Source: Sulfurimonas sp.
Lineage (GTDB): Bacteria; Campylobacterota; Campylobacteria; Campylobacterales; Sulfurimonadaceae
Assembly: GCA_028044295.1 (NCBI GenBank)
Contig: JAOFSE010000004.1
Location: 1 to 64,000 of the forward strand
Length of the DNA stretch: 64,000 nucleotides
Reading direction: 5' to 3'
Part shown: piece by piece, positions 9,749-17,595 of the stretch
How positions within the stretch are numbered: the first letter of the stretch is position 1
How the letters are laid out: every line of letters starts with the position of its first letter
Translations under genes and position numbers: made by a program
The notes under the pieces: generated by a model
What the model saw: only the letters and a program-made list of their open reading frames with translations
Told to the model about the DNA's origin: nothing
Database searches by the model: none

Positions 9749-11061
9749 TATGCAGTACCTCTGATTTGGTAAGTAATATCTCCCGCACCAAACCCAATAA
9801 TAAGACCTTTATCAAGTGTTTTCAGTTCTTCTTTGTCTTTTATAACTCTAATTGTATTGTTAGATCTTTTGATAGTATCTGCCATAGTAAGGTTATATCT
9901 TTTAAATTTCTCTTTAAAGTCTATCTCTTGTGATGCTTCACCAGCAGACCATACAGGAAGTATTATAAGCTCTTGTGCGCCATCAAAACATTTTATAAAT
10001 TCATCTAAGTTATCAATAGTACGTGAGTACTTATGTGGTTGCCATATAGCTGTTATTTTGTCAAACCCTTTAAGTAGAGCATACTCTTTAACAGATTCAA
10101 ATGTTGCCTTAATCTCAGTAGGATGATGGCCGTAATCATCAATGATTACATTAGTTTTTTCGGAACCAACAATATCAAAACGTTTTTTAATACCTTTGAA
10201 TGAAAGTAGATTTTCTCTTATCTCTTCTATTTCCATAGATTTACTAGCCGCGAGTATTGCGAGTGATGCATCAAGAGCTATATGTTTACCAAATCCCCAA
10301 ACATCAAAACTACCTAATTCCTTAAGTGTAAATCTTGTATGTGGTTCGTCATTGATTAAAACAAAGTCTATATTTGTGATATCTTTACTTGGATATAACC
10401 AATTAGCATCGACAGTATCTTTTAACGTACTTAAAAATGGATCTTCCGCATTTAACACACGACACGGTGCTGAGTTTATAAAAGTCTTGTATGAGTCATA
10501 AAAACGCTCGTAATTATAATCATAATACTCCATATGTTCTGGTTCTGCATTTATCACAATCGCACAGTGTGGGTTTGAGTTTATGAAACTACCATCACTC
10601 TCATCAGCTTCAAAAAGCATTACGTCAGTCTCTGGGTTATATCTCACATTTGAGCCAAAAGCTTTAGACTCTGCACCGATAATGGCAGAACCACTCATAA
10701 TTGATGTCAATATCGCAGTTGTTGTACTCTTACCATGAGCACCAGCTACTGAATATACTTTTGATTTATTTAGAATTTTTAGAAGTGCTTCTCTACGAGC
10801 TAATACTTCTATATCTTTAGACTTAGCCTCAACAATCTCTGGATTTTCTGGGCTAATAATTGCAGAGTGAACAACTAAATCTTGATTTGTTATAGCTGAA
10901 GCATCATGTGGAACAGTTACACCAATTCCTAAATCACGAAGCTTTTTTGTAATAATAGTATCTGATATATCAGAACCAGTAACTTCATGCCCTTGGTAGT
11001 GCATATACTGTGCTAAACCAGATATCCCTATTCCACCAATTCCAATGAAATGAATTTTCAT
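9748..11061 (-). CDS. murC: UDP-N-acetylmuramate--L-alanine ligase
   Basis: First amino-acid ligase of the peptidoglycan stem peptide, cytoplasmic. The 437 residues contain the N-terminal Rossmann motif HFIGIGGIGISGLAQ, the ATP loop AGAHGKSTTT (about 107-116), the substrate segment EADESDGSF, and the Mur ligase C-domain with DDYGHHPTEI and IWQPHKYSRT. All are typical of MurC rather than MurD/E/F. The usual family length is slightly longer, but no domain is missing. It is followed by a one-base-overlapping small membrane gene. Confidence 0.97.
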   Translation of the reverse strand: MKIHFIGIGGIGISGLAQYMHYQGHEVTGSDISDTIITKKLRDLGIGVTVPHDASAITNQDLVVHSAIISPENPEIVEAKSKDIEVLARREALLKILNKSKVYSVAGAHGKSTTTAILTSIMSGSAIIGAESKAFGSNVRYNPETDVMLFEADESDGSFINSNPHCAIVINAEPEHMEYYDYNYERFYDSYKTFINSAPCRVLNAEDPFLSTLKDTVDANWLYPSKDITNIDFVLINDEPHTRFTLKELGSFDVWGFGKHIALDASLAILAASKSMEIEEIRENLLSFKGIKKRFDIVGSEKTNVIIDDYGHHPTEIKATFESVKEYALLKGFDKITAIWQPHKYSRTIDNLDEFIKCFDGAQELIILPVWSAGEASQEIDFKEKFKRYNLTMADTIKRSNNTIRVIKDKEELKTLDKGLIIGFGAGDITYQIRGTA

Positions 11062-11075
11062 ATGATTGCTCCCAA

Positions 11076-11582
11076 CTACTTAGAATCTCTTTGAGACTTA
11101 TCTAGCAATTCTTGTGCCTCTTTCGTAAAGCAACTTATATAAAATGTACCAGCATTTTGTGTAGCATCTATGTCTGCTATATTAGCTATAAAATCGTCTA
11201 AAGATAGATTCTCTTTAGATGCTATCCAATGCAACTGAAGTGCTGATGAAAACTTATCATCATTACTTAAACCACTCAGTACTTCAAAAAGAGCAGATGC
11301 ATCTGCAATCTGTCCTGCACTGTAGTGTTCTATAGCATACTCATAAAGTGCTCTAATTGTTGCAAAATCCTGTACTTCATTCATATCCATAACTCTATGA
11401 GACTCTAAAGTATCTGTTAGCTTTTCTAAAGCTAAATCTAAAATGTTAGCGTAAAAACCAGCAATAGTATCTTCATCAAAAACATCATGTGCCTCTTGTT
11501 CAAGTACATACAGCGAGGCTATATCAGCATTTTTTTGATGCTCTAATACTTTTGTCTTTAACTCTTCAACCTTATTGCTCAT
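11076..11582 (-). CDS. Conserved-looking cytoplasmic protein of unknown function
   Basis: A 168-residue, acidic, probably all-helical protein without a signal peptide or membrane helix. It overlaps the 3' end of the aminotransferase gene by 11 nt and ends 14 nt before murC, so it sits inside a minus-strand operon of aminotransferase, this gene, murC and a small membrane gene. I do not recognise the family. The helical pairs (VLEQEAHDVFDEDT, ALFEVLSGLSNDD) look faintly TPR-like, but the match is too weak to name. Confidence 0.7.
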   Translation of the reverse strand: MSNKVEELKTKVLEHQKNADIASLYVLEQEAHDVFDEDTIAGFYANILDLALEKLTDTLESHRVMDMNEVQDFATIRALYEYAIEHYSAGQIADASALFEVLSGLSNDDKFSSALQLHWIASKENLSLDDFIANIADIDATQNAGTFYISCFTKEAQELLDKSQRDSK

Positions 11583-12723
11583 CTAAGCACTCCTTGATTC
11601 TCTCACATGCACTTCTAGTTTTCTCTTGAGATTCAACAAAAGCGATTCTCACAAAGCCTTTTCCAGGGTTTGTTCCATTTTCATCATCTCTTCCTAAGTA
11701 CTCACCTGGAAGTACTTTTACATTGTAGTTTTGATATAGTTTTTTTGTAAACTCTATAGCGTTATCAACTTTTAGCCATATATAAAATGAAGCCTCAGGA
11801 ATCTCAACACCAAGTATCTCTTTAGCTATAGCAAAATTTTCTCTATATACTTCTCGAGAAGCTTCAACATGTGACTCTTCACTCCAAGCATCAGCAGCAG
11901 CACTTTGAAGTGGTAGCGGAGATGCACAACCTACATATGTCCTGTATTTCATATACTCTTTTAAAATGTCTTTATCTCCAGCTATAAAACCAGAACGAAG
12001 TCCCGGTGCTGATGAACGCTTAGAAATTGAATTGATTACTAATACATTTTTAAAACTATTATTTCCCGCATGTACTGAAGCTTCTAATAGTGATGGAACT
12101 TTTTTATCTGTATATATTTCACTATAGCACTCATCATTTAAAAGTACAAAGTTATATTTCAGAGCAAGTTCTACCCATTTAGATAATTCTTCAACACTCA
12201 AAACAGACGTAGTTGGATTGTTTGGAAAGTTTAAAATAACAAGGTTACATGTAGAAAGTTTTTCTTCATCTATAATAGGCTTAAAATTATTCTCTTGTGT
12301 CAAATTAAGATGAATTACCTTTGCCTTTGAAGCTAAAGCCGCACCTTCATAAATTTGGTAAAATGGATTTGTAAATGCCATAACAGGTTCATCAATATCA
12401 AAAAGTAAAAACTGTGGAAAGTTAAAAAGAACTTCACGAGTTCCAAAAGTTGGAATAATTTCTTCATTGCTCAACGTAACTCCAAATCTATTTTTAACAA
12501 AGTTGATTTGAGAGTTTCTTAAATTAGCTTCGCCAGATGTCTTTGGATATTTTTTAAGAAGACTAGAGTTATTACTCAGAGAATTTTGAATAAAATCAGG
12601 AGTTTCAAACTGTGGCTCTCCGATTGTAAGAATAGATGGGGTGTAATCTTTGGTAACTGATATGTTTTCTAGTAAATTATTTAGTTTTTCAAATGGATAT
12701 GGCTCAAAATTCATATTTTTCAT
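11572..12723 (-). CDS. PLP-dependent class I/II aminotransferase (DapC-like)
   Basis: A fold-type I aminotransferase. The segments are ILTIGEPQFETPDFI near the N-terminus, the NFPNNPT substrate/PLP motif, NDECYSEIY with the PLP aspartate, the Schiff-base lysine in NSISKRSSAPGLRSGF (about residue 235), and the C-terminal carboxylate-binding region GFVRIAF. In Campylobacterota enzymes of this type are usually assigned as N-succinyl-diaminopimelate transaminases; the murC neighbourhood fits a cell-wall/lysine role, but the substrate is inferred. A GTG lies one codon upstream, at 12726; I chose the ATG at 12723. Confidence 0.85.
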   Translation of the reverse strand: MKNMNFEPYPFEKLNNLLENISVTKDYTPSILTIGEPQFETPDFIQNSLSNNSSLLKKYPKTSGEANLRNSQINFVKNRFGVTLSNEEIIPTFGTREVLFNFPQFLLFDIDEPVMAFTNPFYQIYEGAALASKAKVIHLNLTQENNFKPIIDEEKLSTCNLVILNFPNNPTTSVLSVEELSKWVELALKYNFVLLNDECYSEIYTDKKVPSLLEASVHAGNNSFKNVLVINSISKRSSAPGLRSGFIAGDKDILKEYMKYRTYVGCASPLPLQSAAADAWSEESHVEASREVYRENFAIAKEILGVEIPEASFYIWLKVDNAIEFTKKLYQNYNVKVLPGEYLGRDDENGTNPGKGFVRIAFVESQEKTRSACERIKECLDEQ

Positions 12724-12895
12724 CACTTATTTTATTTATAGTAATTATATCTAAAATCTCTAAAAGTGAGATTAACAGCCAATTAGTCGCACTAAAGAAT
12801 GTTTACACTTAGAATAAAAAACTAATCTAAAATGGATATATAGTGTTAATGCTTCTAATGATAAAATACACCAATCAATCAAAAAGGCCAACCAA

Positions 12896-13300
12896 TTGAA
12901 AAAAATATATATACTTATCGTATCCATTTTATTTATAGGTTGTACTGACGACAACATAAACACTACAACAACTCAAACTCCCGCAATTGAAACAAGCACC
13001 ATAAAAACGAATATACCTGACCCAATAATAGTTGAAGAAAAAAAGATAGAAATAGCGACTAAGACTGGTTCAGATATATTCCAATCTTGTGTAGCATGTC
13101 ATGGGAAAAATGCAGAAAAAATGGCATTAGGAAAATCAAAAGTAATTCAAGGATGGCCAGCACAAAAAACTAATGATGTACTAAATGGTTATCTTAACGG
13201 TACATATGGTGGAGCGATGCAAGGTCTTATGAAAGGTCAACTTTCAACTCTTAGCCAAGATGACATAAAATTAGTTTCAGCATATATATCAAAACTATAG
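12896..13300 (+). CDS. Monoheme cytochrome c lipoprotein
   Basis: A 134-residue exported electron carrier. It begins with TTG at 12896, supported by AAAAAGG eight bases upstream; no in-frame ATG precedes the signal sequence. The lipobox is LFIGC (Cys16), followed by a Thr-rich linker and a class I cytochrome c domain with heme motif CVACH (65-69) and a Met-rich stretch GGAMQGLMKGQL that should supply the axial ligand. This is the common small c553-like domain of Campylobacterota. The redox partner is unknown. It converges on the next gene with only 2 nt between stops. Confidence 0.88.
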   Translation: MKKIYILIVSILFIGCTDDNINTTTTQTPAIETSTIKTNIPDPIIVEEKKIEIATKTGSDIFQSCVACHGKNAEKMALGKSKVIQGWPAQKTNDVLNGYLNGTYGGAMQGLMKGQLSTLSQDDIKLVSAYISKL

Positions 13301-13302
13301 AG

Positions 13303-13809
13303 CTATTCAAACTCATTTAGACAAGAAGCCTTGCCTTCTGAAACTGTACAAAATTTAGAATTTTTTTCAAAAGATATCATATATGGTCTTTGAGTCATAT
13401 CAAGTTTTTTTGCAACTTTAGATATTAAACCAATATCATTTTTTGTCTTTTTAGTCACCTCAAATTCATCAAGATCAACTATCTCTTCATCAATCATAAC
13501 CTCTAAAAGTGTAACTTTTTGCTCTTCTGATTGGTAAATATAATATATTAAATCAATAGATTCTAGTCTCTCTAATTCATATAAAAATATATAGTAAGTA
13601 TTATGGGATAAAATACTTTTGCTGTCCATGATTTTTTTTAAAATTTTTTTTGAGTGCTTACATTTTGGATCAATAAACATATAAACAGTTTTTGTGTCCC
13701 CTGAACCAATTTTGATTGCATACTTAGAAGTTTCTTCTAAAAACTCTTTTGGTTGTTCTGAGGCAAATATACTAAGTGATAATAATATAGTTAAAAGTAT
13801 AGCCTTCAT
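13303..13809 (-). CDS. Exported thioredoxin-fold protein with CxxS motif
   Basis: A 168-residue protein. I placed the start at the ATG at 13809, which has AGGA six bases upstream and begins a clear signal peptide (MKAILLTILLSLSIFASE); a longer frame would run into the upstream gene. The mature part has the strand YMFIDPKCKHS, a DsbC/DsbG-like position where the usual CxxC is CxxS (Cys50), and a later RPYMISF segment with the cis-Pro. Two more cysteines lie at the C-terminus. A monothiol or chaperone-like role in the periplasm is possible. The gene starts 7 nt after the ThiF-like gene. Confidence 0.75.
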   Translation of the reverse strand: MKAILLTILLSLSIFASEQPKEFLEETSKYAIKIGSGDTKTVYMFIDPKCKHSKKILKKIMDSKSILSHNTYYIFLYELERLESIDLIYYIYQSEEQKVTLLEVMIDEEIVDLDEFEVTKKTKNDIGLISKVAKKLDMTQRPYMISFEKNSKFCTVSEGKASCLNEFE

Positions 13810-13816
13810 AGTTATC

Positions 13817-14488
13817 CTACTTTTTTGGTAAACCAAACTTTTGAGTTACTAACTCTCCATCATTGTCAAAGAACAGATAATAAAGCTTGTCTTTTTTAAC
13901 ACTCAGACCTGCTAAATACCTCAAAGCTAAATTTGCTTGAAGTGATGCAATATGCATAACAATTGGGGCAGCTATGCCTTCTGGAGTTTGAGAGGTTACT
14001 TTAAATGCATCTTCAAATAAAGACTCATCAAAAAAGCATACTTGACCATGAAAGGCTTCAACACTTCCATAAACCCAAGGTAAGTTACGAGATTTTGCGT
14101 AAATATCTATCTCTGCACGGGTAGGAAGGTTATCAGTTGCATCTATAATAAGATCAAGCTCTATATTTTTTTGTGAGAATTCCTCAAAATTACATGTGTG
14201 AGCAGTGGCTTTAACAAATGGGCATCTTTGCTCTATCAGTTCTGCATTTATTACTGCTTTATTTTTACCTTCATCACCCATCTTAAAGGCAATTTGTCTA
14301 TGAATATTATGGAGTGACACTTCATCAAAGTCTATCATGTGGATTTCGCCTATACCACTAGCACCAAGAGCAAATGAGAGAGAGCTACCAAGTCCACCTG
14401 AGCCAACTATAGCTATTTTTTTTTCTGCTAATCTCTTTTGGGTATCTTCACCCCAAAGCTGTATCTGACGATGAAAGTAATCTACCAT
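13817..14488 (-). CDS. ThiF/MoeB/HesA-family E1-like adenylyltransferase
   Basis: A 223-residue enzyme that should adenylate the C-terminal Gly of a ubiquitin-like sulfur carrier. It begins with the HRQIQLWGEDTQ helix, has the nucleotide motif GSGGLGSS (29-36), the HNIHRQI arginine region and the DATDNLPTR aspartate of the family. The two CxxC zinc pairs and the catalytic Cys loop of E. coli ThiF/MoeB are not visible, and the protein is short. ThiS at 9197 and this gene lie on the same strand, so a thiamine role is plausible but not shown. Confidence 0.82.
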   Translation of the reverse strand: MVDYFHRQIQLWGEDTQKRLAEKKIAIVGSGGLGSSLSFALGASGIGEIHMIDFDEVSLHNIHRQIAFKMGDEGKNKAVINAELIEQRCPFVKATAHTCNFEEFSQKNIELDLIIDATDNLPTRAEIDIYAKSRNLPWVYGSVEAFHGQVCFFDESLFEDAFKVTSQTPEGIAAPIVMHIASLQANLALRYLAGLSVKKDKLYYLFFDNDGELVTQKFGLPKK

Positions 14489-14528
14489 ATATATCTCTTA
14501 ATATTAATTTATATATATTATAGCATAG

Positions 14529-15320
14529 CTACTGTCTTTTAGTTACAGCCTCTTTAAAGCCCCATAATCTTCTTGCTTTCACTACATCAGCATGATTCAT
14601 TTCAACTATCATAAGCTCTTCTTTATTCTTTAAATGTTCTAAAAGTTCACCATTAGGTGAAGCAAGAAATGAATCACCATAAAACTTCCATGAGTAATTT
14701 TTATCCGTATAATCACCTATACGATTTGCTCTTAGAATATAACAGTTATTAGTAAAAGCACGTGATAAGACTAAAGACTTCCATCTTTCATAAGATTCAA
14801 ATGTTGATACACTTGGAACTAAAACACAGTCAATGTTTTTAGATGATAGTTTCGCCCATAACTCATCAAAATGCAATTCAAATCCACTCATGACAGCAAA
14901 CTTAAATCCATCAACCTTAAAGACTAAAGGAGCCTCTAAAGTCTTAATTTCATTATCATAGTATTTTTCTTCATTCCAATGAGTGTAGTTTATAAGTAAC
15001 TGTTGTTGGTAATATGATGTAGAACTTGGAGAAAATTTTGCTATTGTTTTATATACTTTTTTCTTTTTCACAATTACAAGTGGAGCTACTATACTCATGT
15101 TATATTTTGTAGAAAGTTCTTTGAGTATTACTATTTGATGTTCAGCTTGCTCTTTAATCATTGATAAGGAGAGAGTACTTAACTCTTTAAAAAATGGGTT
15201 TAATATGTACTCACCTAAGAGTAAAACAGAAACACCTTGGTTATGTGCAGCCCTAATATAACTATACAATTTTGTAGAACTTATTCCTTGAGAACTAAGT
15301 TGTAGGACAGCTGCTATCAC
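14529..15320 (-). CDS. Nitrilase-superfamily protein lacking catalytic Cys and Lys
   Basis: A 263-residue carbon-nitrogen hydrolase fold protein. The catalytic Glu is in place (LLLGEYIL, Glu37) and the usual late segments are recognisable (SWKFYGDSFLASPNGE). The nucleophile segment reads MSGFELHFDELW, putting His150 where the family has Cys (ICYD in active members), and the Lys segment reads YYQQQLLI with Gln106 in the Lys position. The only later Cys (NCYILRANR) is at the structural position downstream. It is therefore probably not an amidase; a binding role is possible. The start is GTG at 15320, overlapping the xseB stop by one base (TAGTG). Confidence 0.8.
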   Translation of the reverse strand: MIAAVLQLSSQGISSTKLYSYIRAAHNQGVSVLLLGEYILNPFFKELSTLSLSMIKEQAEHQIVILKELSTKYNMSIVAPLVIVKKKKVYKTIAKFSPSSTSYYQQQLLINYTHWNEEKYYDNEIKTLEAPLVFKVDGFKFAVMSGFELHFDELWAKLSSKNIDCVLVPSVSTFESYERWKSLVLSRAFTNNCYILRANRIGDYTDKNYSWKFYGDSFLASPNGELLEHLKNKEELMIVEMNHADVVKARRLWGFKEAVTKRQ

Positions 15321-15511
15321 TAAGTAGCCTTAATCTCTGTAATTTTTATCTCAGCCTCTTCAAGAATCTTTTGTGCTTGAGTCAACTCTTTCATACCTTT
15401 TTCATACGCTTTTACACTGTCTTCTAATGTTATATCTGGTTTCATTAAAGTTTCTAATATTTCTTTTGCACTGTCAAGCTTATCTTCAAAGCCAATTTCT
15501 TCTTTACTCAT
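15320..15511 (-). CDS. xseB: Exodeoxyribonuclease VII small subunit
   Basis: A 63-residue helical-hairpin protein with the family pattern: FEDKLDSAKEILETL, then ITLEDSVKAYEKGMKEL, then AQKILEEAEIKI. It helps form the single-strand DNA exonuclease with XseA, which is not in the window. The gene follows a small secreted-protein gene by 17 nt and overlaps the nitrilase-like gene by one base. Confidence 0.92.
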   Translation of the reverse strand: MSKEEIGFEDKLDSAKEILETLMKPDITLEDSVKAYEKGMKELTQAQKILEEAEIKITEIKAT

Positions 15512-15528
15512 AAATCTATCTCCTATTT

Positions 15529-15969
15529 TTATTCTTCATTATCATCTTTATACGATTCTATAAACTCATGAAGTAGGTACTCAATAAGCTCAACTGTATC
15601 AGTATAAGGCTCTTCAGATTCTATAAGTTCACTACCTATATAAGTATGAGCGAATGTTTCTACAGAGCCTTCACGCTTAGTTATAACTTCTTCTGCAAGA
15701 CCTAACTCTACATTTATAAAGTATGTTTCATCTAACTCTTTTGCTTTTACTTTTACAAAAAATATAATGGCGTCTGTTTTTCCAAAGATAAACCCTGCAC
15801 TTGTCAGCTCTTTTGTAATAAGTTTGTTTATATCTTCTTTATTTTTATTGTCTAAAAAACCACTCTTATTATCAAAATATATATTCAAGTTTTTCACATT
15901 GTCTAAAGTGTAGATAGATGATGAAAACACAAGGCTACATGTAAAGATGAGTAAAAGTAGTTTTCTCAT
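15529..15969 (-). CDS. Small exported protein, unknown function
   Basis: A 146-residue protein with a signal peptide (MRKLLLLIFTCSLVFSSS) and a mature alpha/beta-looking domain (LNIYFDNKSGF, INVELGLAEEV) ending in a strongly acidic tail (ESYKDDNEE). The Cys at position 11 is inside the hydrophobic core and does not form a convincing lipobox. Its start overlaps the stop of the upstream thioredoxin-like gene by one base, so the two are probably made together. I do not recognise the family. Confidence 0.7.
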   Translation of the reverse strand: MRKLLLLIFTCSLVFSSSIYTLDNVKNLNIYFDNKSGFLDNKNKEDINKLITKELTSAGFIFGKTDAIIFFVKVKAKELDETYFINVELGLAEEVITKREGSVETFAHTYIGSELIESEEPYTDTVELIEYLLHEFIESYKDDNEE

Positions 15970-16403
15970 TATTTATTCTTATCTTTAAAAAGTTCCAAAG
16001 TATCATTTATATGTGATATATACTCTTTCTTCTTCATATAAGCTACCGTTTCATGTACACGTTCTTGAGTATGTGGATCTATAAAATATACAGTAGGAAT
16101 TAAAGGGGTATTATACTCTTTTGGGTAAGAACCCTTCTCTTTATTTTTATCTATAACAACTGGAATAAAATTCTCTTGAACTATCTTTGATACTTCTGGT
16201 TTTTGTAGTGTTTTTCTCTCAAACTTTTTACACCAAGGGCAGTAGTCTGCAACTACAAGTAGCATTATCATTTTATTTTCTTTTTTTGCTACTTGCAGGG
16301 CAGAATTGTAATCTCTTAGGTAGTTAGCTTCTAAAGCAAATTCATCTATATCAGCACCAAAAATAGAGCTAATAAATACACATGTAATAATAAAAAACTT
16401 CAT
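15969..16403 (-). CDS. Exported thioredoxin-like protein (CPWC)
   Basis: A 144-residue protein with a signal peptide (MKFFIITCVFISSIFGA) and a thioredoxin fold whose active site is ADYCPWCKKFE (Cys55, Cys58). The cis-Pro segment is TPLIPTVYFID. This arrangement resembles thioredoxin_7/SoxW-like periplasmic reductases and the N-domain of DsbD-related proteins. It begins a minus-strand run with the small exported protein, xseB and the nitrilase-like gene. The substrate is not evident. Confidence 0.85.
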   Translation of the reverse strand: MKFFIITCVFISSIFGADIDEFALEANYLRDYNSALQVAKKENKMIMLLVVADYCPWCKKFERKTLQKPEVSKIVQENFIPVVIDKNKEKGSYPKEYNTPLIPTVYFIDPHTQERVHETVAYMKKKEYISHINDTLELFKDKNK

Positions 16404-16417
16404 ACTTACTCCTATAT

Positions 16418-17521
16418 TTATTTTAACACTTCCGCAACATAATCTTTAAACTTATCTAATTCAACAAGAAAGGCGTCGTGCCCATAGTCACTCTCTATAT
16501 CTCGATAATGGTGATTTGTACTACCTACATCCTCAAGCATATCACTTAACTCTTTCATTTCAGAACTTTTAAAAAGTAGATCATTACTAAAGCTGATTAA
16601 ATGAAGTTCAGAGTTTATCTTTTTAAGAGCCTCTTTCATACTATCAAAACCACGAGAAAGATCATAAATATTAATAGCTTTTGTAATATATAGATAAGAT
16701 AATGGATCAAACCATTTAGTAAAATTGTACCCATTATACTCTAAGTAAGACTCAATTTGGAACTTACCAAAAAGCTCATAGAGACCATCATTTCTTTTGT
16801 ATTCACGTCCAAACTTTTCATTCATAGACTCATGCGACAAAAAGCTAATATGACCTGCCATACGACCCACTGCCATTCCAGCTAAACCATGTTCTTTTAT
16901 AACTTCACTGTCATAATAACCCTGTTTGAAATCTGGATCTTTAAGTATTGATTCTTGAGCAACTTTATTAAAAGCTATAGCCCATGGTTGTGTTGCGTGC
17001 GTTGTTGCCATAGAAATTATTTTCTTTGCAAACTTAGGGTAATGAATAGCAAATTGTAGTGCTTGCATACCACCCATTGAACCACCAACTATAGCGTGAA
17101 CACTATGGATATTTAGTCTGTCAAAAAGAATTCTTTGAGCCTTAATCATATCTTTTACAGTTACAACAGGAAACTTATATCTGTAGGGGTTATGATGAGG
17201 AAGTTGAGGACTCATAGGACCAGTAGAACCAAAACAGCTCCCAATAACATTTGTACATATTACAAAGTACTTATCAGTATCTATAGCTTTGCCAGGACCT
17301 ATTAGGCCATCCCACCATCCAGCTTTTGTATCATCTTCGTAAGTACCTGCACAATGATGCGAACCTGTGAGTGCATGGCAAACTACAACAACATTACTTT
17401 TATCATCATTCAACTCACCATAAGTTTCATAAGTGATATCATAAGGTTCTAGAATACGGCCACTCTCAAGATAAAGAGGATTAGTAAAATGTTCAGTATG
17501 TGTCTTTAGATTTAGTGGCAA
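16418..17521 (-). CDS. metX: Homoserine O-acetyltransferase
   Basis: Acylates homoserine with acetyl-CoA, feeding direct sulfhydrylation to homocysteine. The 367 residues have the alpha/beta-hydrolase nucleophile elbow GGSMGGMQAL (Ser148), the NVIGSCFGSTGP family motif, the Asp in SNDLLFKSS and the His in SDYGHDAFL. The start is TTG at 17521: no ATG lies between it and the conserved N-terminus, and GGAGAG lies about 8 nt upstream. metY is on the same strand 1.8 kb upstream, separated by a GGDEF gene. Acetyl rather than succinyl specificity follows from family length and pairing with MetY. Confidence 0.93.
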   Translation of the reverse strand: MPLNLKTHTEHFTNPLYLESGRILEPYDITYETYGELNDDKSNVVVVCHALTGSHHCAGTYEDDTKAGWWDGLIGPGKAIDTDKYFVICTNVIGSCFGSTGPMSPQLPHHNPYRYKFPVVTVKDMIKAQRILFDRLNIHSVHAIVGGSMGGMQALQFAIHYPKFAKKIISMATTHATQPWAIAFNKVAQESILKDPDFKQGYYDSEVIKEHGLAGMAVGRMAGHISFLSHESMNEKFGREYKRNDGLYELFGKFQIESYLEYNGYNFTKWFDPLSYLYITKAINIYDLSRGFDSMKEALKKINSELHLISFSNDLLFKSSEMKELSDMLEDVGSTNHHYRDIESDYGHDAFLVELDKFKDYVAEVLK

Positions 17522-17595
17522 CTCTTTAACTCTCCATAAAATATTGGTAGTATTTTAGCAAAACTGACTTAATACTAATTCAATTAATAGTTATA

